64,000 nucleotides of DNA, taken from NCBI GenBank assembly GCA_002387205.1, contig DGLA01000005.1:196-64195 (forward strand), in the 5' to 3' direction. Position 1 is the stretch's first letter. Each line of letters opens with the position of its first letter. Position numbers and translations under genes: made by a program. The notes below the pieces were generated by a model that saw only the letters and a list, made by a program, of their open reading frames with translations, was not told the origin of the DNA and did no database searches. Positions 51,687 to 61,740 of the stretch are shown here, piece by piece. This DNA is from Stutzerimonas stutzeri. Lineage in GTDB: Bacteria > Pseudomonadota > Gammaproteobacteria > Pseudomonadales > Pseudomonadaceae.

Positions 51687-53156
51687 TCAAAGGTGGTTAT
51701 GCCAATGCTCCCAGCTTTTGACTGACTCCGTATTCTCTTCCTCTTCCTCTTCCTTTGTCTCTTTCTTGAGATCTTCTTGCCGAAGTTGCTTTAGCTTCTC
51801 CAGTTCACGCACGTACTCGTCAACTGGCATACCATTTTTTAATGCGTTCAGAAGTAGCTCCTCGGCCTGGTCATATATACGGTTAGTCCTGATTATATGG
51901 GCAGATGAAACGATGTCTTCGTATCCATCAAGTTTGGCGAATGCAAGATGAATATACCGTTCTACCGAGAGGGGATCTTTGTGGCCAGTCCACAGCATGA
52001 CGTCGTAAAGAAACTTTTTGCTATTAAGCAGGGCGCTTCTGAAGTCGTCCTTTTGCTTGAACTTGTGTCTTTTGATTAGGAGTACGAAAAGATTGGTGAT
52101 GAAAGCATGGCGGAACATGTGTGCACAGACTTTTTCTTCGATGCCGGCGTGACTTCTAAGTTGAATCATTTCATTCGTAATACTGCAGGCACCGAGCGGC
52201 TTACCAGTCTTTTCTTGAACAAAGAGTCTGTCGTGATCCGTGTCCTTGAAGTTGCGAAGAGATATTCTGCGGGCAAACTGAATATATTTCTTAGCTTCGC
52301 TTAGTACCACTCTTGAAATCGGGATAAAACGCTCGGAATAGGTTCCACGTTTCAAGGTTCGCAGACGTAGCAATGGGAACGACATGTTCATGGCATTACG
52401 TATGTCCGAAACGGTAATTTCAATTATCTCGCTGCGTCGAGCGCCCGTATGCTCAAGCAAGGAAATCACCAGATTCCGTCGAAGTTGAAGGTGTCTCGAT
52501 GGGTGGATTTTGTTTGCTGAATCTCGCAAAAGCTTTATATGTTCGCTCGGGATCGGATCGCGCGTGTGGTAGCGCGTTCCAGATACATGAAGAGAGTGGT
52601 GATGCAGATAACTCCGCTTTATCGTTCTTCCTGAGCGCGTTGTGATAGTAAATGTTTTCATTACGGCGCGGATGGTTCCATTCTCTGATACAAATGCATC
52701 GTCGCCATAAAGACGTCCTACGAATTGCAAAAAATCTAGACAGATCCTACCAATTGCTAGGAGTGTAGTTTCGGTGCGCCTATTTACAGTGGGATCGTTG
52801 ACAGATCGCTCCTTTCTTAATTCGTCAATGAAGTCTGAGAACTGTTGGTCAGACAGTCCTATAAAGTCAGTTCGATATCTGAAGCAGTAGCGAACTAGTG
52901 GGCTTATTTTGGATGCATACTCCCCAATGCTTCCGCCTTTACCGCCGTGCCTTGATAGGCCTTTTCCACCTCGGCCAGGGCGGTCACGTAGTGCGAGCAT
53001 GTAGAGATTTGCGACGTTATTGGGCGTGCCATCAGGCCAACAGCAAAACGGCAGGCCAGAACCATCTTTTGTTATAGTACTTCCATGCGCATGGTAGCTA
53101 AAGAGTGTTAGCTCTTTAAGTGGTTTAAATAGTTGTTGGCGAAGGTGGTTTGTCAC
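51687..53156 (-). CDS. Tyrosine recombinase, last gene of the recombinase operon
   Basis: A 489-aa site-specific recombinase starting at GTG, overlapping the previous stop by 4 bases (GTGA). The catalytic set is R240 or R241 (HTGARRSE), H346-x-x-R349 (HMFRH), H392 (WTGHKD) and Y401 (VERYIH). A charged Glu-rich tail (KKETKEEEEEENTE) follows. It is the shortest of three recombinases in the operon and resembles, by size and arrangement, the GmtY recombinase of Gamma-Mobile-Trio elements or TnpA of Tn554; that is from memory. It probably takes part in excision and integration at hrpB. Confidence 0.8.
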   Translation of the reverse strand: MTNHLRQQLFKPLKELTLFSYHAHGSTITKDGSGLPFCCWPDGTPNNVANLYMLALRDRPGRGGKGLSRHGGKGGSIGEYASKISPLVRYCFRYRTDFIGLSDQQFSDFIDELRKERSVNDPTVNRRTETTLLAIGRICLDFLQFVGRLYGDDAFVSENGTIRAVMKTFTITTRSGRTIKRSYLHHHSLHVSGTRYHTRDPIPSEHIKLLRDSANKIHPSRHLQLRRNLVISLLEHTGARRSEIIEITVSDIRNAMNMSFPLLRLRTLKRGTYSERFIPISRVVLSEAKKYIQFARRISLRNFKDTDHDRLFVQEKTGKPLGACSITNEMIQLRSHAGIEEKVCAHMFRHAFITNLFVLLIKRHKFKQKDDFRSALLNSKKFLYDVMLWTGHKDPLSVERYIHLAFAKLDGYEDIVSSAHIIRTNRIYDQAEELLLNALKNGMPVDEYVRELEKLKQLRQEDLKKETKEEEEEENTESVKSWEHWHNHL

Positions 53157-53761
53157 TTGCGATACTCCTCCAGTCGCGTAACTCGCCCGTCTCCGGAAGA
53201 AGGGGAGGGGGGGGGTGGCTGTTCTGGAGGGAGGCTCAGTAGAGCAGTAAGTGCCTGAACGGCATCGCTTGCCCGCTTTTCAAGTAGAGCGGGATCTAGA
53301 TTGCTACGTATATTTCTTAACTCGTTAATTGCCAGGCTTAATCCCTGGAGGAGGACCATGTTGGCGCAGCGCTGCTTATCAAGTCTCTCCTCTAGTTCAG
53401 TTACTAGTCGCGAAAGTCCGGACTTAGTGCGTTTTGTTGAAGTGGCCTCTTTGCTGCCATTGACCTTCTCAATGGCCCTCAATGCCGCTAGGCGGAGGGT
53501 ATCAAGTTCCTTAAATCCTCCCTTGAACTGTAAGTTGGCGTGAGATTTTAAAGTGTTGATGCTCATTGGGGATTTTGACTTTATAGCCCCTGAGTCCTCG
53601 AAATTGAATTCGAGCTTGGCTAGCGCTCCTTGGCTTCTGAGAGCCTTTAGAATGTTCTCGTTTTTGGAAAAATAGTCAGGATTACGGTAGATTAGCTTTA
53701 AAAGTTCACTGGTTATTAATGTGGCGCTAGCATGTGGCTCTAGGTCGGAGATTTTTTTCAT
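53153..53761 (-). CDS. ~200-aa accessory protein of the recombinase operon (GmtX- or TnpC-like)
   Basis: A 202-aa protein without catalytic motifs. The middle is helical and probably coiled (LVTELEERLDKQRCANMVLL), followed by a Pro-rich stretch (PPEQPPPPSPSSGDG). It begins directly at the stop of the upstream recombinase and overlaps the next one by 4 bases, so the four proteins are made together. Three-recombinase systems carry a small third partner (GmtX in GMT elements, TnpC in Tn554), and this fits that slot. The role is inferred from position only. Confidence 0.6.
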   Translation of the reverse strand: MKKISDLEPHASATLITSELLKLIYRNPDYFSKNENILKALRSQGALAKLEFNFEDSGAIKSKSPMSINTLKSHANLQFKGGFKELDTLRLAALRAIEKVNGSKEATSTKRTKSGLSRLVTELEERLDKQRCANMVLLQGLSLAINELRNIRSNLDPALLEKRASDAVQALTALLSLPPEQPPPPSPSSGDGRVTRLEEYRK

Positions 53762-55858
53762 TTAGTCTGTGCTCTGAATTTTTACTACCACGCGCATATG
53801 TTGGCCGGTTTCGTCTGTGAAAAACTCTGGCTCAATCTGGACTTTCCCTGTCTTTATCATGTCGGTGATTGCGTCTTCAAGTTCAGCAGTGTCTACTAGA
53901 GCAAAATTATCTGTGTTGTAACGAATTTTTAGTATTTCGGCTAGATCTTCGTAAGCAGTGATATCGCCATTATGCAAGCTTTCTGCTATGAACTGAGCCT
54001 TAGCGCTACGCAAAACTGCACCATCAGTGGACTCAGTAATGTAATTCCAAACATGCTGCATGTCGGTGTGCCCGAGCATCCACTGCAGTGTCTCCAGTCC
54101 TCCAAAACTGCTCGAGTGGAAGAATACCATGGAGAAAAAGCGTCGAAGTTGATGTTGTCGGATATAGTACCTTTCTCCTTTTGAATTTAGTGGTAGTTCG
54201 AAATAATCGCACAACAAGTCTAGGTTTCTATTGTAGGCATACATTGTTTGCTGACTAAGCCCGGCATTTCCGAGGAGTCCGGGGGGGGCAAAGAGGCTAG
54301 TCATTTCAGTTATGAATCCGCTTTTTAAAAGTCTCTGCTGCATGGAAATTAAGTTTTTAATCATTTTTACGGCAATGGGTTCGATTGGGCGTGCTTGGCG
54401 TTGTCTTATGCCGAACAGGTTGGATGTGCTTTTTCTATTTAAGAAGATCAACCATCTTTCGCTTTTATCTAGGCAGTCAGTCGAGTGCAAATCGAGCATT
54501 TCTCCTATTCGGCGAGCCATGATTGTTCCAACTACCATCTGGACACATCCAATATAGATGCGTAAGCACTCAATCAGTCCCACATTATTTCTGAGTTCTA
54601 TGAAGTAATTTGACTGCTTTCTCAGTGCGCCGTGCCTAATAGACACCGTTTGACATACAAGCCCAAGCTTCCTAATTCCCATGTCGATAAGCTCAGGGGG
54701 CATAATGTCTTGTAACTCTCCATTGGTAAGTTGCGTAGGGGCAATTCCATTGAGGTTGCAATGCTCTGCCATGCGGCAGAAACCTTCTATTAGAAGTTCT
54801 CCATACTTGAAATGGTACTCGATTGATTTTCTGAAGGCGTCTCTCACTATTGGGTACGGCAGCGTCCGAAACCGAGCAGCTTCAGAGAGTGATGGTTCAT
54901 AATCAAGTATCTGCTTCAGCTCTGATACTTCGGGAGCTGGAAGCCCAATTTCATGAAGAATTCCAAGGTTGTATGTTAAAAATCTGTAGGCGCGAAATGG
55001 ACCGGATGTCATTGCTTCATGGTCACCTGTCCTGACCGATGAACCGGGATACTCTCTCGATATTATTTCTCTCTCATTATCAGTATAGAATTCTAATGAG
55101 CTTAATGTTTTTAGTTTTAGATGCCCGCCTTTCAGTGTGTTGGCATAAAGCGATTTCGCTAGCTGCAAGGTGTTAGGGGTGCGGACTCCAGCAGTTGATC
55201 TTTTTTTATAATATCCATGCAAATGCAAGGCAGCTCTTGCATAAGGTATTAAATCAAAAGGTATTTCCAGGTGATGCTCATCTAGTTGTTCGTCAGTCAC
55301 AATGCGCATTCGTGGATATTGATCTAGAATGCTATCGAGTTCGATAGAACTGGAAGTGTTTATTAAGCTTAAACAAAATTTGCTGATAGTCTTGGTCCAC
55401 TCGTAAACCGACTCTTCCGAACCGTTGACGCTTGAGAAGACGTCTAGCATTCTCTTCATGTGATGGCTGTTGATTCCAGCCAATCCGAATCTGGATAGCT
55501 GATATTCTTTTGCATTCAGAAGAATGTAATCGGCAACGTGAATGGCCCTGTTAAACATCGTCATCTGTGCGGCTAGTGAACCTAATTCGATCGCCGATCC
55601 TCGAACAGAACGTGTAGATGTTGTTAAAAAATACTTTAGCCCGTCTAGTAATGGCTTGTTTTTTTGGGCAAGCAGAGAAGTTTCGTCGTCTAATGTAATG
55701 TCCCAGTTGATCGTGTTGGGGGTCGCAAAATTGAAATCATATTTCCATATGTGCAAGTCGAAATCACTCAGCAACCAACTTGATTTTTTGTATTCTGTCC
55801 TAGGGTCGGTGTAGAACGCTTTTAGGAAGTCTAGCTCTGCTGGTAATTCAACATTCAT
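53762..55858 (-). CDS. Large tyrosine recombinase (GmtZ- or TnpB-like)
   Basis: A 698-aa protein with a C-terminal tyrosine recombinase domain: Arg I in GTIMARRIGEML, HxxR in RQHQLRRFF (about residue 567), LGHTDMQHVWNYI with the last His and Tyr (about residue 606). The long N-terminal ~400 residues have no recognised domain and probably bind DNA or partner subunits. It overlaps the upstream gene by 11 bases and abuts the next. It is AT-rich (below the flanking core genes), consistent with recent acquisition. Confidence 0.78.
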   Translation of the reverse strand: MNVELPAELDFLKAFYTDPRTEYKKSSWLLSDFDLHIWKYDFNFATPNTINWDITLDDETSLLAQKNKPLLDGLKYFLTTSTRSVRGSAIELGSLAAQMTMFNRAIHVADYILLNAKEYQLSRFGLAGINSHHMKRMLDVFSSVNGSEESVYEWTKTISKFCLSLINTSSSIELDSILDQYPRMRIVTDEQLDEHHLEIPFDLIPYARAALHLHGYYKKRSTAGVRTPNTLQLAKSLYANTLKGGHLKLKTLSSLEFYTDNEREIISREYPGSSVRTGDHEAMTSGPFRAYRFLTYNLGILHEIGLPAPEVSELKQILDYEPSLSEAARFRTLPYPIVRDAFRKSIEYHFKYGELLIEGFCRMAEHCNLNGIAPTQLTNGELQDIMPPELIDMGIRKLGLVCQTVSIRHGALRKQSNYFIELRNNVGLIECLRIYIGCVQMVVGTIMARRIGEMLDLHSTDCLDKSERWLIFLNRKSTSNLFGIRQRQARPIEPIAVKMIKNLISMQQRLLKSGFITEMTSLFAPPGLLGNAGLSQQTMYAYNRNLDLLCDYFELPLNSKGERYYIRQHQLRRFFSMVFFHSSSFGGLETLQWMLGHTDMQHVWNYITESTDGAVLRSAKAQFIAESLHNGDITAYEDLAEILKIRYNTDNFALVDTAELEDAITDMIKTGKVQIEPEFFTDETGQHMRVVVKIQSTD

Positions 55859-58130
55859 ATATCAACTTCTCCATTCTGCGGGGGTTACACCTCTGCTCGG
55901 CGACATAAAGGTGGTCTTTCAGTAGTGCGTCATTATCCCTTCTGATCTCGGCAACAACGGCCTTCGTTAGATCTGCCCAGTATCGTGCTACTCCTGTCAC
56001 TTCTTCGGGTCGTTCCGCTGTAGCCACTGCTTTCTCTAATGATACGAGGGCGGTCATTATCCCTGGATCCACTGAGATGTAGACCTCTGAGTACTGATTC
56101 GCTGAATAGGGTTCAGTTGTTTGAGTGTTCTCCGGGTTGACCAGGTGGTCAGGGATGTCTTTTAGTGCATGGTTCTTAAGAAATAGATTTAACTCTTCCA
56201 TTGTCTCGAAGTCTGCGGCCTCTATGAGGAAGCTGCTATCTTTCATCGCGTCACAGATTAAGCCGCGCTGAAAAATTCTTATCCAGCGGGCTTGGAAGAA
56301 GGCTAGTATTGACTCGGGCAGGTAGTGAGAAAGTTGCAGGCAGTCGTGGTTTGCGTGGCCGAGCGCTTTGGACATGGCTTCGACGCTTTGGGTTTTTAAA
56401 TATACCTCTACCCCACATGAGGCTCGAAGACTAGAAAGGGTGACTCGAGATAAGAAATTTTTTAGTTCAGTACCCCTCAAGGAAGTATGATTTGAAAATT
56501 GTTGTGCAAGTCGTTCAAAAATCCGTGTGTGTTTATCGAATAGCGCTTTGTTCCAAGTCGGAATTACAGCGCTCCGCGGGTGACCGAAACCCTTCCCGCA
56601 GGTCAGGAATAACTCCTTCCATCGGCTGTCGCCAATTCCCTTGAGATATTTTCTTAACGGTGCTGTGATCTTTATTACTTCGAAGATTCGCTTTGTTGAG
56701 TTCGCGTTTAGTTGTATTTTCTGCTCGCTTAGCTTTCCACCTCTTCTATCCTTGAAGCCGACCAACTGATACCCGGTGTCGGTTTTCACAAAGCCGGATC
56801 TTCTACCTTTGTCGTCATACAAACGAAAATTCTTAAGGAAAGATTCTGTGATCTCATTGTGCTCTGCTACCAGTAAGCATTGGTAGGGATAAAGAGTGCC
56901 AGCAGCCGGAAGTCCAAGTATATTTGCGACATCAGCAGATAATATGGTGTATCCGTATTGGTGTTCGAAGTCCATGCGCGAGGATGGAAAGCCGTTGCTT
57001 TGAAAAATCGCGCAAATTGATTCGTGATCGTAACTCCGACGCTGCCAGCCTTTTCGAGGTTTGATTTCCGAGGAGTTTATCCGTGTGGTTGCGAGTATAC
57101 GAAGTTGGACTCTCGAGTAAAGTTCATTGGCTTGTTCTGTTGCCCAGGATTTTACGGTTTCGATGTCTTTGTGGATACTTTTGAATAATATTTCTATTGC
57201 CTCGTTATCAGTTATTTCGAGAGGGACTCTAGTGATAAGTTTTTCATGGATTTCCACCCCCTCATCAGACACGGACACTCTTGTTTGCGCTCTGTGTTGT
57301 TTGGGGCGGATGGGCCGTGGTAGTCCATCCCCAAAAGGGGTTGCCCAAACTCCTGATTGTATAAAGGCCTCTTCGCAGTTCGATATGAACCTGTTCCACG
57401 TTTTTATCTGGGTTGGTATATTTAGATTTTCTCTATATGCGGTTAAGAAGTGCTCCTTCATGAAGTGCAAAAAGAATGATTTTATATTTTCTGGGTTTTG
57501 GAAGGTTGTAGTTGGCCACTCCAAAGAGTTCTTCGATAAATAGCTGGCCAGCTTGTTGCACAATGTGGTGTTGCATCTTGCTTGCTTGGCCGAAAAAGTC
57601 TTCCATGTCCGGTAGTACTCTTCTGTAAACTCAGGGCCATGGGAGTGCCATAGTTCTCCCAGCGCGAGAAAACTTGGTACTCCTTTTAGGGAGTCGACTT
57701 GCCATCCGTTCCAATAGCGCAAGGCCAATGGGTTCAATTTTTTCTGCTGGGAATCCCAGAGTTCTTTCCCTTCTTCGAGGTCGGCCATCAAATAGTCGAA
57801 ATTGGGCATGCCTGGAATTTCGTCGCGCAGACTTGTAAGTGTTTCTACGAAACGTCGAGCCCAGCGAATCCGAACAGGCTCTTTGCTATCGGCCAAAGTT
57901 CTTGATCGCAATGCACCGACAAAACCGATGATGATCGGCTCGCAGCTTCGACTCGACAGATGGACGTAGGAGAGTTCTGCCTCGATGAGTTGGAGGTAGC
58001 ACTCGAGCAGCTTCAGCGGAACGTTAATCAACTCCGACGACGCGTGGGTTTGAAAGGCCTTGGCTAGGGGCTCCGAAATTTTTCGGAATGGATAGTTGGG
58101 TAAGAACAGGGTGCTGCTGATGATTGTCAA
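55848..58130 (-). CDS. Large tyrosine recombinase, first gene of the operon
   Basis: A 760-aa protein starting at TTG about 90 bases from the broken hrpB. The C-terminal recombinase region is more diverged: ILATTRINSSEI as the Arg I box, TLSSLRASCGVEVYL for the second Arg (about residue 568; the His of HxxR is not obvious), then KALGHANHDCLQLSHYLPES with the last His and Tyr (about residue 602). A loss of one catalytic residue would fit a structural subunit. It reads away from the hrpB junction, so the promoter and probably the attachment site lie in 58131-58247. Confidence 0.72.
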   Translation of the reverse strand: MTIISSTLFLPNYPFRKISEPLAKAFQTHASSELINVPLKLLECYLQLIEAELSYVHLSSRSCEPIIIGFVGALRSRTLADSKEPVRIRWARRFVETLTSLRDEIPGMPNFDYLMADLEEGKELWDSQQKKLNPLALRYWNGWQVDSLKGVPSFLALGELWHSHGPEFTEEYYRTWKTFSAKQARCNTTLCNKLASYLSKNSLEWPTTTFQNPENIKSFFLHFMKEHFLTAYRENLNIPTQIKTWNRFISNCEEAFIQSGVWATPFGDGLPRPIRPKQHRAQTRVSVSDEGVEIHEKLITRVPLEITDNEAIEILFKSIHKDIETVKSWATEQANELYSRVQLRILATTRINSSEIKPRKGWQRRSYDHESICAIFQSNGFPSSRMDFEHQYGYTILSADVANILGLPAAGTLYPYQCLLVAEHNEITESFLKNFRLYDDKGRRSGFVKTDTGYQLVGFKDRRGGKLSEQKIQLNANSTKRIFEVIKITAPLRKYLKGIGDSRWKELFLTCGKGFGHPRSAVIPTWNKALFDKHTRIFERLAQQFSNHTSLRGTELKNFLSRVTLSSLRASCGVEVYLKTQSVEAMSKALGHANHDCLQLSHYLPESILAFFQARWIRIFQRGLICDAMKDSSFLIEAADFETMEELNLFLKNHALKDIPDHLVNPENTQTTEPYSANQYSEVYISVDPGIMTALVSLEKAVATAERPEEVTGVARYWADLTKAVVAEIRRDNDALLKDHLYVAEQRCNPRRMEKLIYEC

Positions 58131-58219
58131 CGAATTCTTGTCCTTGCTTTGGGGTGGAAGATCCCGTATTTGCTGGGTTTAGGTATCTAATGATAAATCC
58201 ATGCGAATGGCAAAATGCG

Positions 58220-60365
58220 TGAGCGCAGCCTGGATGCCGATCTGGCGCTGGCGCTGACGCTCAATGCCCGTCAGCTGCTGCGCGATGAACCGCTCAAGTT
58301 ATTGCTAATGTCCGCCACGCTCGAAGGCGCGCGCCTGTCGAGCCTGCTCGGCGACGCCCCCGTGGTGCGCAGTGAAGGGCGTATGTATCCGGTGGCTCAG
58401 CGCTGGGGTCGCCCATTCCAGCCGGGTGAGCGAATCGAGCCGCGTGTGGTGCAGACCGTGCTGCAGGCGCTCGATGAGGAGCCAGGCAGCGTGCTGGTCT
58501 TCCTGCCGGGGCAGGCCGAAATCCGCCGAGTGAATGACATGCTCGCCGAGCAGCTGGCGGATCGGGGTGAAGTGATGCTCTGCCCGCTGCACGGTGAACT
58601 GGACTTGCAGGCCCAACGTGCGGCCATCGACCCTGCGCCGGCCGGCAGGCGCAAGGTGGTGCTGGCAACCAACATTGCCGAGACCAGCCTCACCATCGAG
58701 GGCGTGCGCGTGGTGGTGGACGCCGGGCTGGCGCGGGTGCCGCGCTTTGATCCCGGCAGCGGTATGACGCGGCTGGAGACCCGTCGCATCTCCCGCGCCT
58801 CGGCAACCCAGCGCGCCGGCCGTGCCGGGCGTCTGGAACCGGGCGCGTGCTATCGGCTGTGGTCGGAGGACCAGCACGCGCAACTGGCCGCCTATGGCGA
58901 TGCGGAAATCCTTCAGGCGGATCTCGCCGGCGTGGCCTTGCAACTGGCGCGCTGGGGAACCGAGCCCGATGAACTCGCCTGGCTGGACATGCCACCGGCT
59001 GCAGCTTACCGGCAGGCGCAGGATCTTTTGGAACGGCTGGGTGCGCTCTGCCGCAGTGCGCGTGGCGGCTGGCAACTGACTGCTCACGGCCAGGCCATGG
59101 CCGAACTGCCCGCGCATCCGCGGATTGCCCATCTGTTATTGCGCGGTCAGGCGTTGGGGCTCGCGCCGTTGGCGGCCGATCTCGCCGCGCTGCTGGTCGA
59201 GCGTGACATCCAGTCCGGCGGCCAGCGGGGCGGCGCCGATATTTCTACCCGACTTGGAATGCTCGACGGCAGCGCAGGCCGGCATGCCGGTGCGCAACGG
59301 GTGCGCCAGCTCGCCCGGCAATTTCGAGGATTGCTGCGTGGGCCTTCGGCGCCGGCCCCGGTGGATGCGTCCGACCACCGGTGGCACGGCGCGCTGTTGG
59401 CGTTCGCATACCCCGACCGGATTGCCCGGCAACGCCGTGATGGCGGTGGCGAATACCGCCTGGCCAACGGTCGCGCGGCGGTATTCGGTGAGCCGGATGC
59501 CTTGATGAAGGAACCCTGGCTGGTGATCGCCGAACTGGGCAGCCGTCAGGGCCAGCGCGAGGAACGCATCTACCGCGCTGCGGCGCTGGACGCTGCGCTG
59601 TTCGACGAGGTGCTGGCTGAGCAGGTCAGCCAGCGTGACGAGCTGGAATGGGACGAGCGTGAGGGCGTGCTGCGCGCCGAGCGTCAGCGGCGTGTCGGTG
59701 AGCTGATACTCAGCCGTGAGCCCTTGCCGGGGTTGGATGACGAAGCGCGTGGCCGCGCCTTGCTCGGGCTGGTGCGGCGCAAGGGGCTGGAGTTGCTGCC
59801 ATGGACACCGGAGCTGCGCCAATGGCAGGCGCGGATCGGCCTGCTCAGGCAGCTCGATCTGCGCACGGGCGAATCGAGCGAATGGCCTGACGTCAGCGAC
59901 ATGGCGTTGCTGGAACGACTCGAAGAGTGGCTTTTGCCCTATCTCGGCAAGGTCTCGCGGCTGGCGCACTTCGCCGGGCTCGACCTGCAGGGCATGCTCG
60001 CGACCCTATTGCCCTGGCCGCTGCCGCAGCGCCTCGACGAGCTGGCGCCGGTCGCCATCGCCGTGCCGTCCGGCTCTCGAATTCGGCTCGATTACAGTGA
60101 GTCACCACCGGTACTGGCGGTGCGCTTGCAGGAGCTGTTCGGGCTGGCCGATACGCCACGCATCGCCGGCGGGCGCCAGGTGGTGAAGCTGCATCTGCTG
60201 TCGCCCGCGCGTCGTCCGGTGCAGGTGACACAGGATCTGGCCAGCTTCTGGGCCAACACCTACATCGAGGTGAAGAAGGACCTGAAAGGTCGGTATCCCA
60301 AGCATTACTGGCCCGACGACCCCCTGGTCGCCGAGCCGACGGCGCGGGTGAAGCCGCGCAAATAG
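58220..60365 (+). pseudogene. hrpB: hrpB, 5'-truncated chromosomal copy
   Basis: Core-like GC-rich sequence begins at ERSLDADLALAL (58221) and continues with SATLEG, QRAGRAGR and the complete C-terminal domain to 60365. The first ~128 residues, with motifs I and II, are missing; an ATG at 58215 opens the frame, but the product could not bind ATP normally. It is about 80% similar to the matching part of the gene at 48655, so it is not a recent duplicate. I read it as the right half of the resident hrpB cut by island insertion, next to the resident cob genes. Confidence 0.85.
58233..58247 (+). repeat. 15-bp shared core in hrpB, possible attachment site (copy 2)
   Basis: GATGCCGATCTGGCG, identical to 49048-49062, 13 bases inside the truncated hrpB and about 100 bases from the first recombinase gene. 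Confidence 0.5.
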
Positions 60366-60395
60366 CCCGCCGGGTTTTGCCGGCGAACGAAACGC

Positions 60396-61151
60396 TCAGT
60401 CTCTCGGCGCGCGGTAGAGGTGCCGGGTGTCCACGTTGTACAGCGCCGAATCGGCGAAGGCTTCGGCGGTCAGCACCCGGCCAACGAGAATCAGTGCAGT
60501 CCGGCGAAATCCCTTCTCGTCCACCTTGGCCTCTATGTCCGCCAGCGTGCCCATCACCCAGTCCTGATCGGGCCAGCTGGCGCGGTGCACCACGGCGATG
60601 GGGCAATCCGCGCCGTAATGCGGCAACAGCTCGGCCACGATGCGCGACAGATGCTGCACGCCAAGGTGAATGGCCATGGTCGCGCCATGCCGGGCCAGGT
60701 CATGCAGTTCCTCGCCGGGCGGCATGTCCGACTTGGTGGCGTAGCGCGTCAGGATCAGTGTCTGGGAGACCTGCGGCAGTGTCAGTTCGACGTCCAGCAG
60801 CGCGGCGCAGGCCGCCGTCGCGGTCACACCTGGGATGATCTGAAAGGCGATGCCGAGCCGGCGCAGATGACGGATCTGCTCGCCGATAGCGCCGTAAAGC
60901 GACGGGTCGCCCGAATGCACGCGCGCAACGTCCTGGCCCTTGGCGTCGGCCTGTTGGATCAGCGCGATGATTTCATCCAGATGCAGCTCTGCCGTGTTGA
61001 TGACTTGCTCGGCGCTATGTCCTTCGAGCACGGCGGCAGGAACCAGCGAGCCGGCGTAGAGAATGACCGGACAGCTGCGCACCAGACGCTGGCCTTTGAC
61101 GGTGATCAGTTCGGGATCGCCAGGGCCGGCGCCGATGAAATAGACGGTCAT
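60396..61151 (-). CDS. cobM: Precorrin-4 C(11)-methyltransferase CobM
   Basis: A 251-aa cytosolic SAM-dependent methyltransferase of cobalamin synthesis. Motifs are VYFIGAGPGDPELITVKGQR at the N-terminus, YAGSLVP, VHSGDPSLYGAIGEQ and GVTATAACAALLDVELTLPQ. It methylates precorrin-4 at C-11 in the aerobic pathway. It lies 11 bases downstream of cobE on the minus strand. GC-rich and codon-typical for a core pseudomonad gene. Confidence 0.93.
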   Translation of the reverse strand: MTVYFIGAGPGDPELITVKGQRLVRSCPVILYAGSLVPAAVLEGHSAEQVINTAELHLDEIIALIQQADAKGQDVARVHSGDPSLYGAIGEQIRHLRRLGIAFQIIPGVTATAACAALLDVELTLPQVSQTLILTRYATKSDMPPGEELHDLARHGATMAIHLGVQHLSRIVAELLPHYGADCPIAVVHRASWPDQDWVMGTLADIEAKVDEKGFRRTALILVGRVLTAEAFADSALYNVDTRHLYRAPRD

Positions 61152-61162
61152 GCAAACTCCAA

Positions 61163-61606
61163 TCAGGGAAGGCGGGCGACAGCCAGCGCGCAGGTCGCAC
61201 TGGCGGAACGCAGCTTGGCGCCGAGCAGTCGAGCTTTCTGGCCGGTCCGCTCGGCCTGGGCAAGCGCGCTGGCCTCGGCAACCCCGGCACTGCCGGTGAG
61301 CTGCTTGCTGAGCGATGAAGCGCCACTGAGCGCGCCATCATAAGGTGCGAGCTGCTCGGCTGACAGCCAAACCAGGGGCAATCGCAGGTGCCCGGCCAGT
61401 TCCAGCAGCCCCGTTTCGGCTGCTTTATGGGCGCTGCTTGCCAGGCAGTCGATTGCACTGAGCGCAAGGTCATGCTGCTGCAGCACGCGGTGGAGAAGTT
61501 GTTCGAGCTCAGCCCGGCTGCAACCCCGGCGGCATCCCAGGCCTGCGACATGCAGGGCTCGGCTTGGCAGCGGGGAGAGAGGGCGTAGGGCGCTATCGGG
61601 CGGCAT
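61163..61606 (-). CDS. cobE: CobE / CbiG C-terminal domain protein
   Basis: A 147-aa protein, ALHVAGLGCRRGCSRAELEQ at the N-terminus, with SSAHKAAETGLLELAGHLRLP in the middle, matching the CobE/CbiG_C family of cobalamin synthesis. The precise step is unclear, but cobE sits beside cobM in most pseudomonads. The start is uncertain: an ATG at 61606 begins before the conserved GLGCRRG; an in-frame TTG at 61633 is possible. Confidence 0.82.
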   Translation of the reverse strand: MPPDSALRPLSPLPSRALHVAGLGCRRGCSRAELEQLLHRVLQQHDLALSAIDCLASSAHKAAETGLLELAGHLRLPLVWLSAEQLAPYDGALSGASSLSKQLTGSAGVAEASALAQAERTGQKARLLGAKLRSASATCALAVARLP

Positions 61607-61740
61607 GACAGCTGACGGCTTCCGGGACTGCAAGCAATGCTCGCGGTCGGGTGAAAAAGGGGTGCAAGAACATCACGTGCTTTCCCGAGCGTCAACCGGG
61701 CGATTGACCCGCCCCCGGCCTCTGCGTAGCCTTCACGCGT

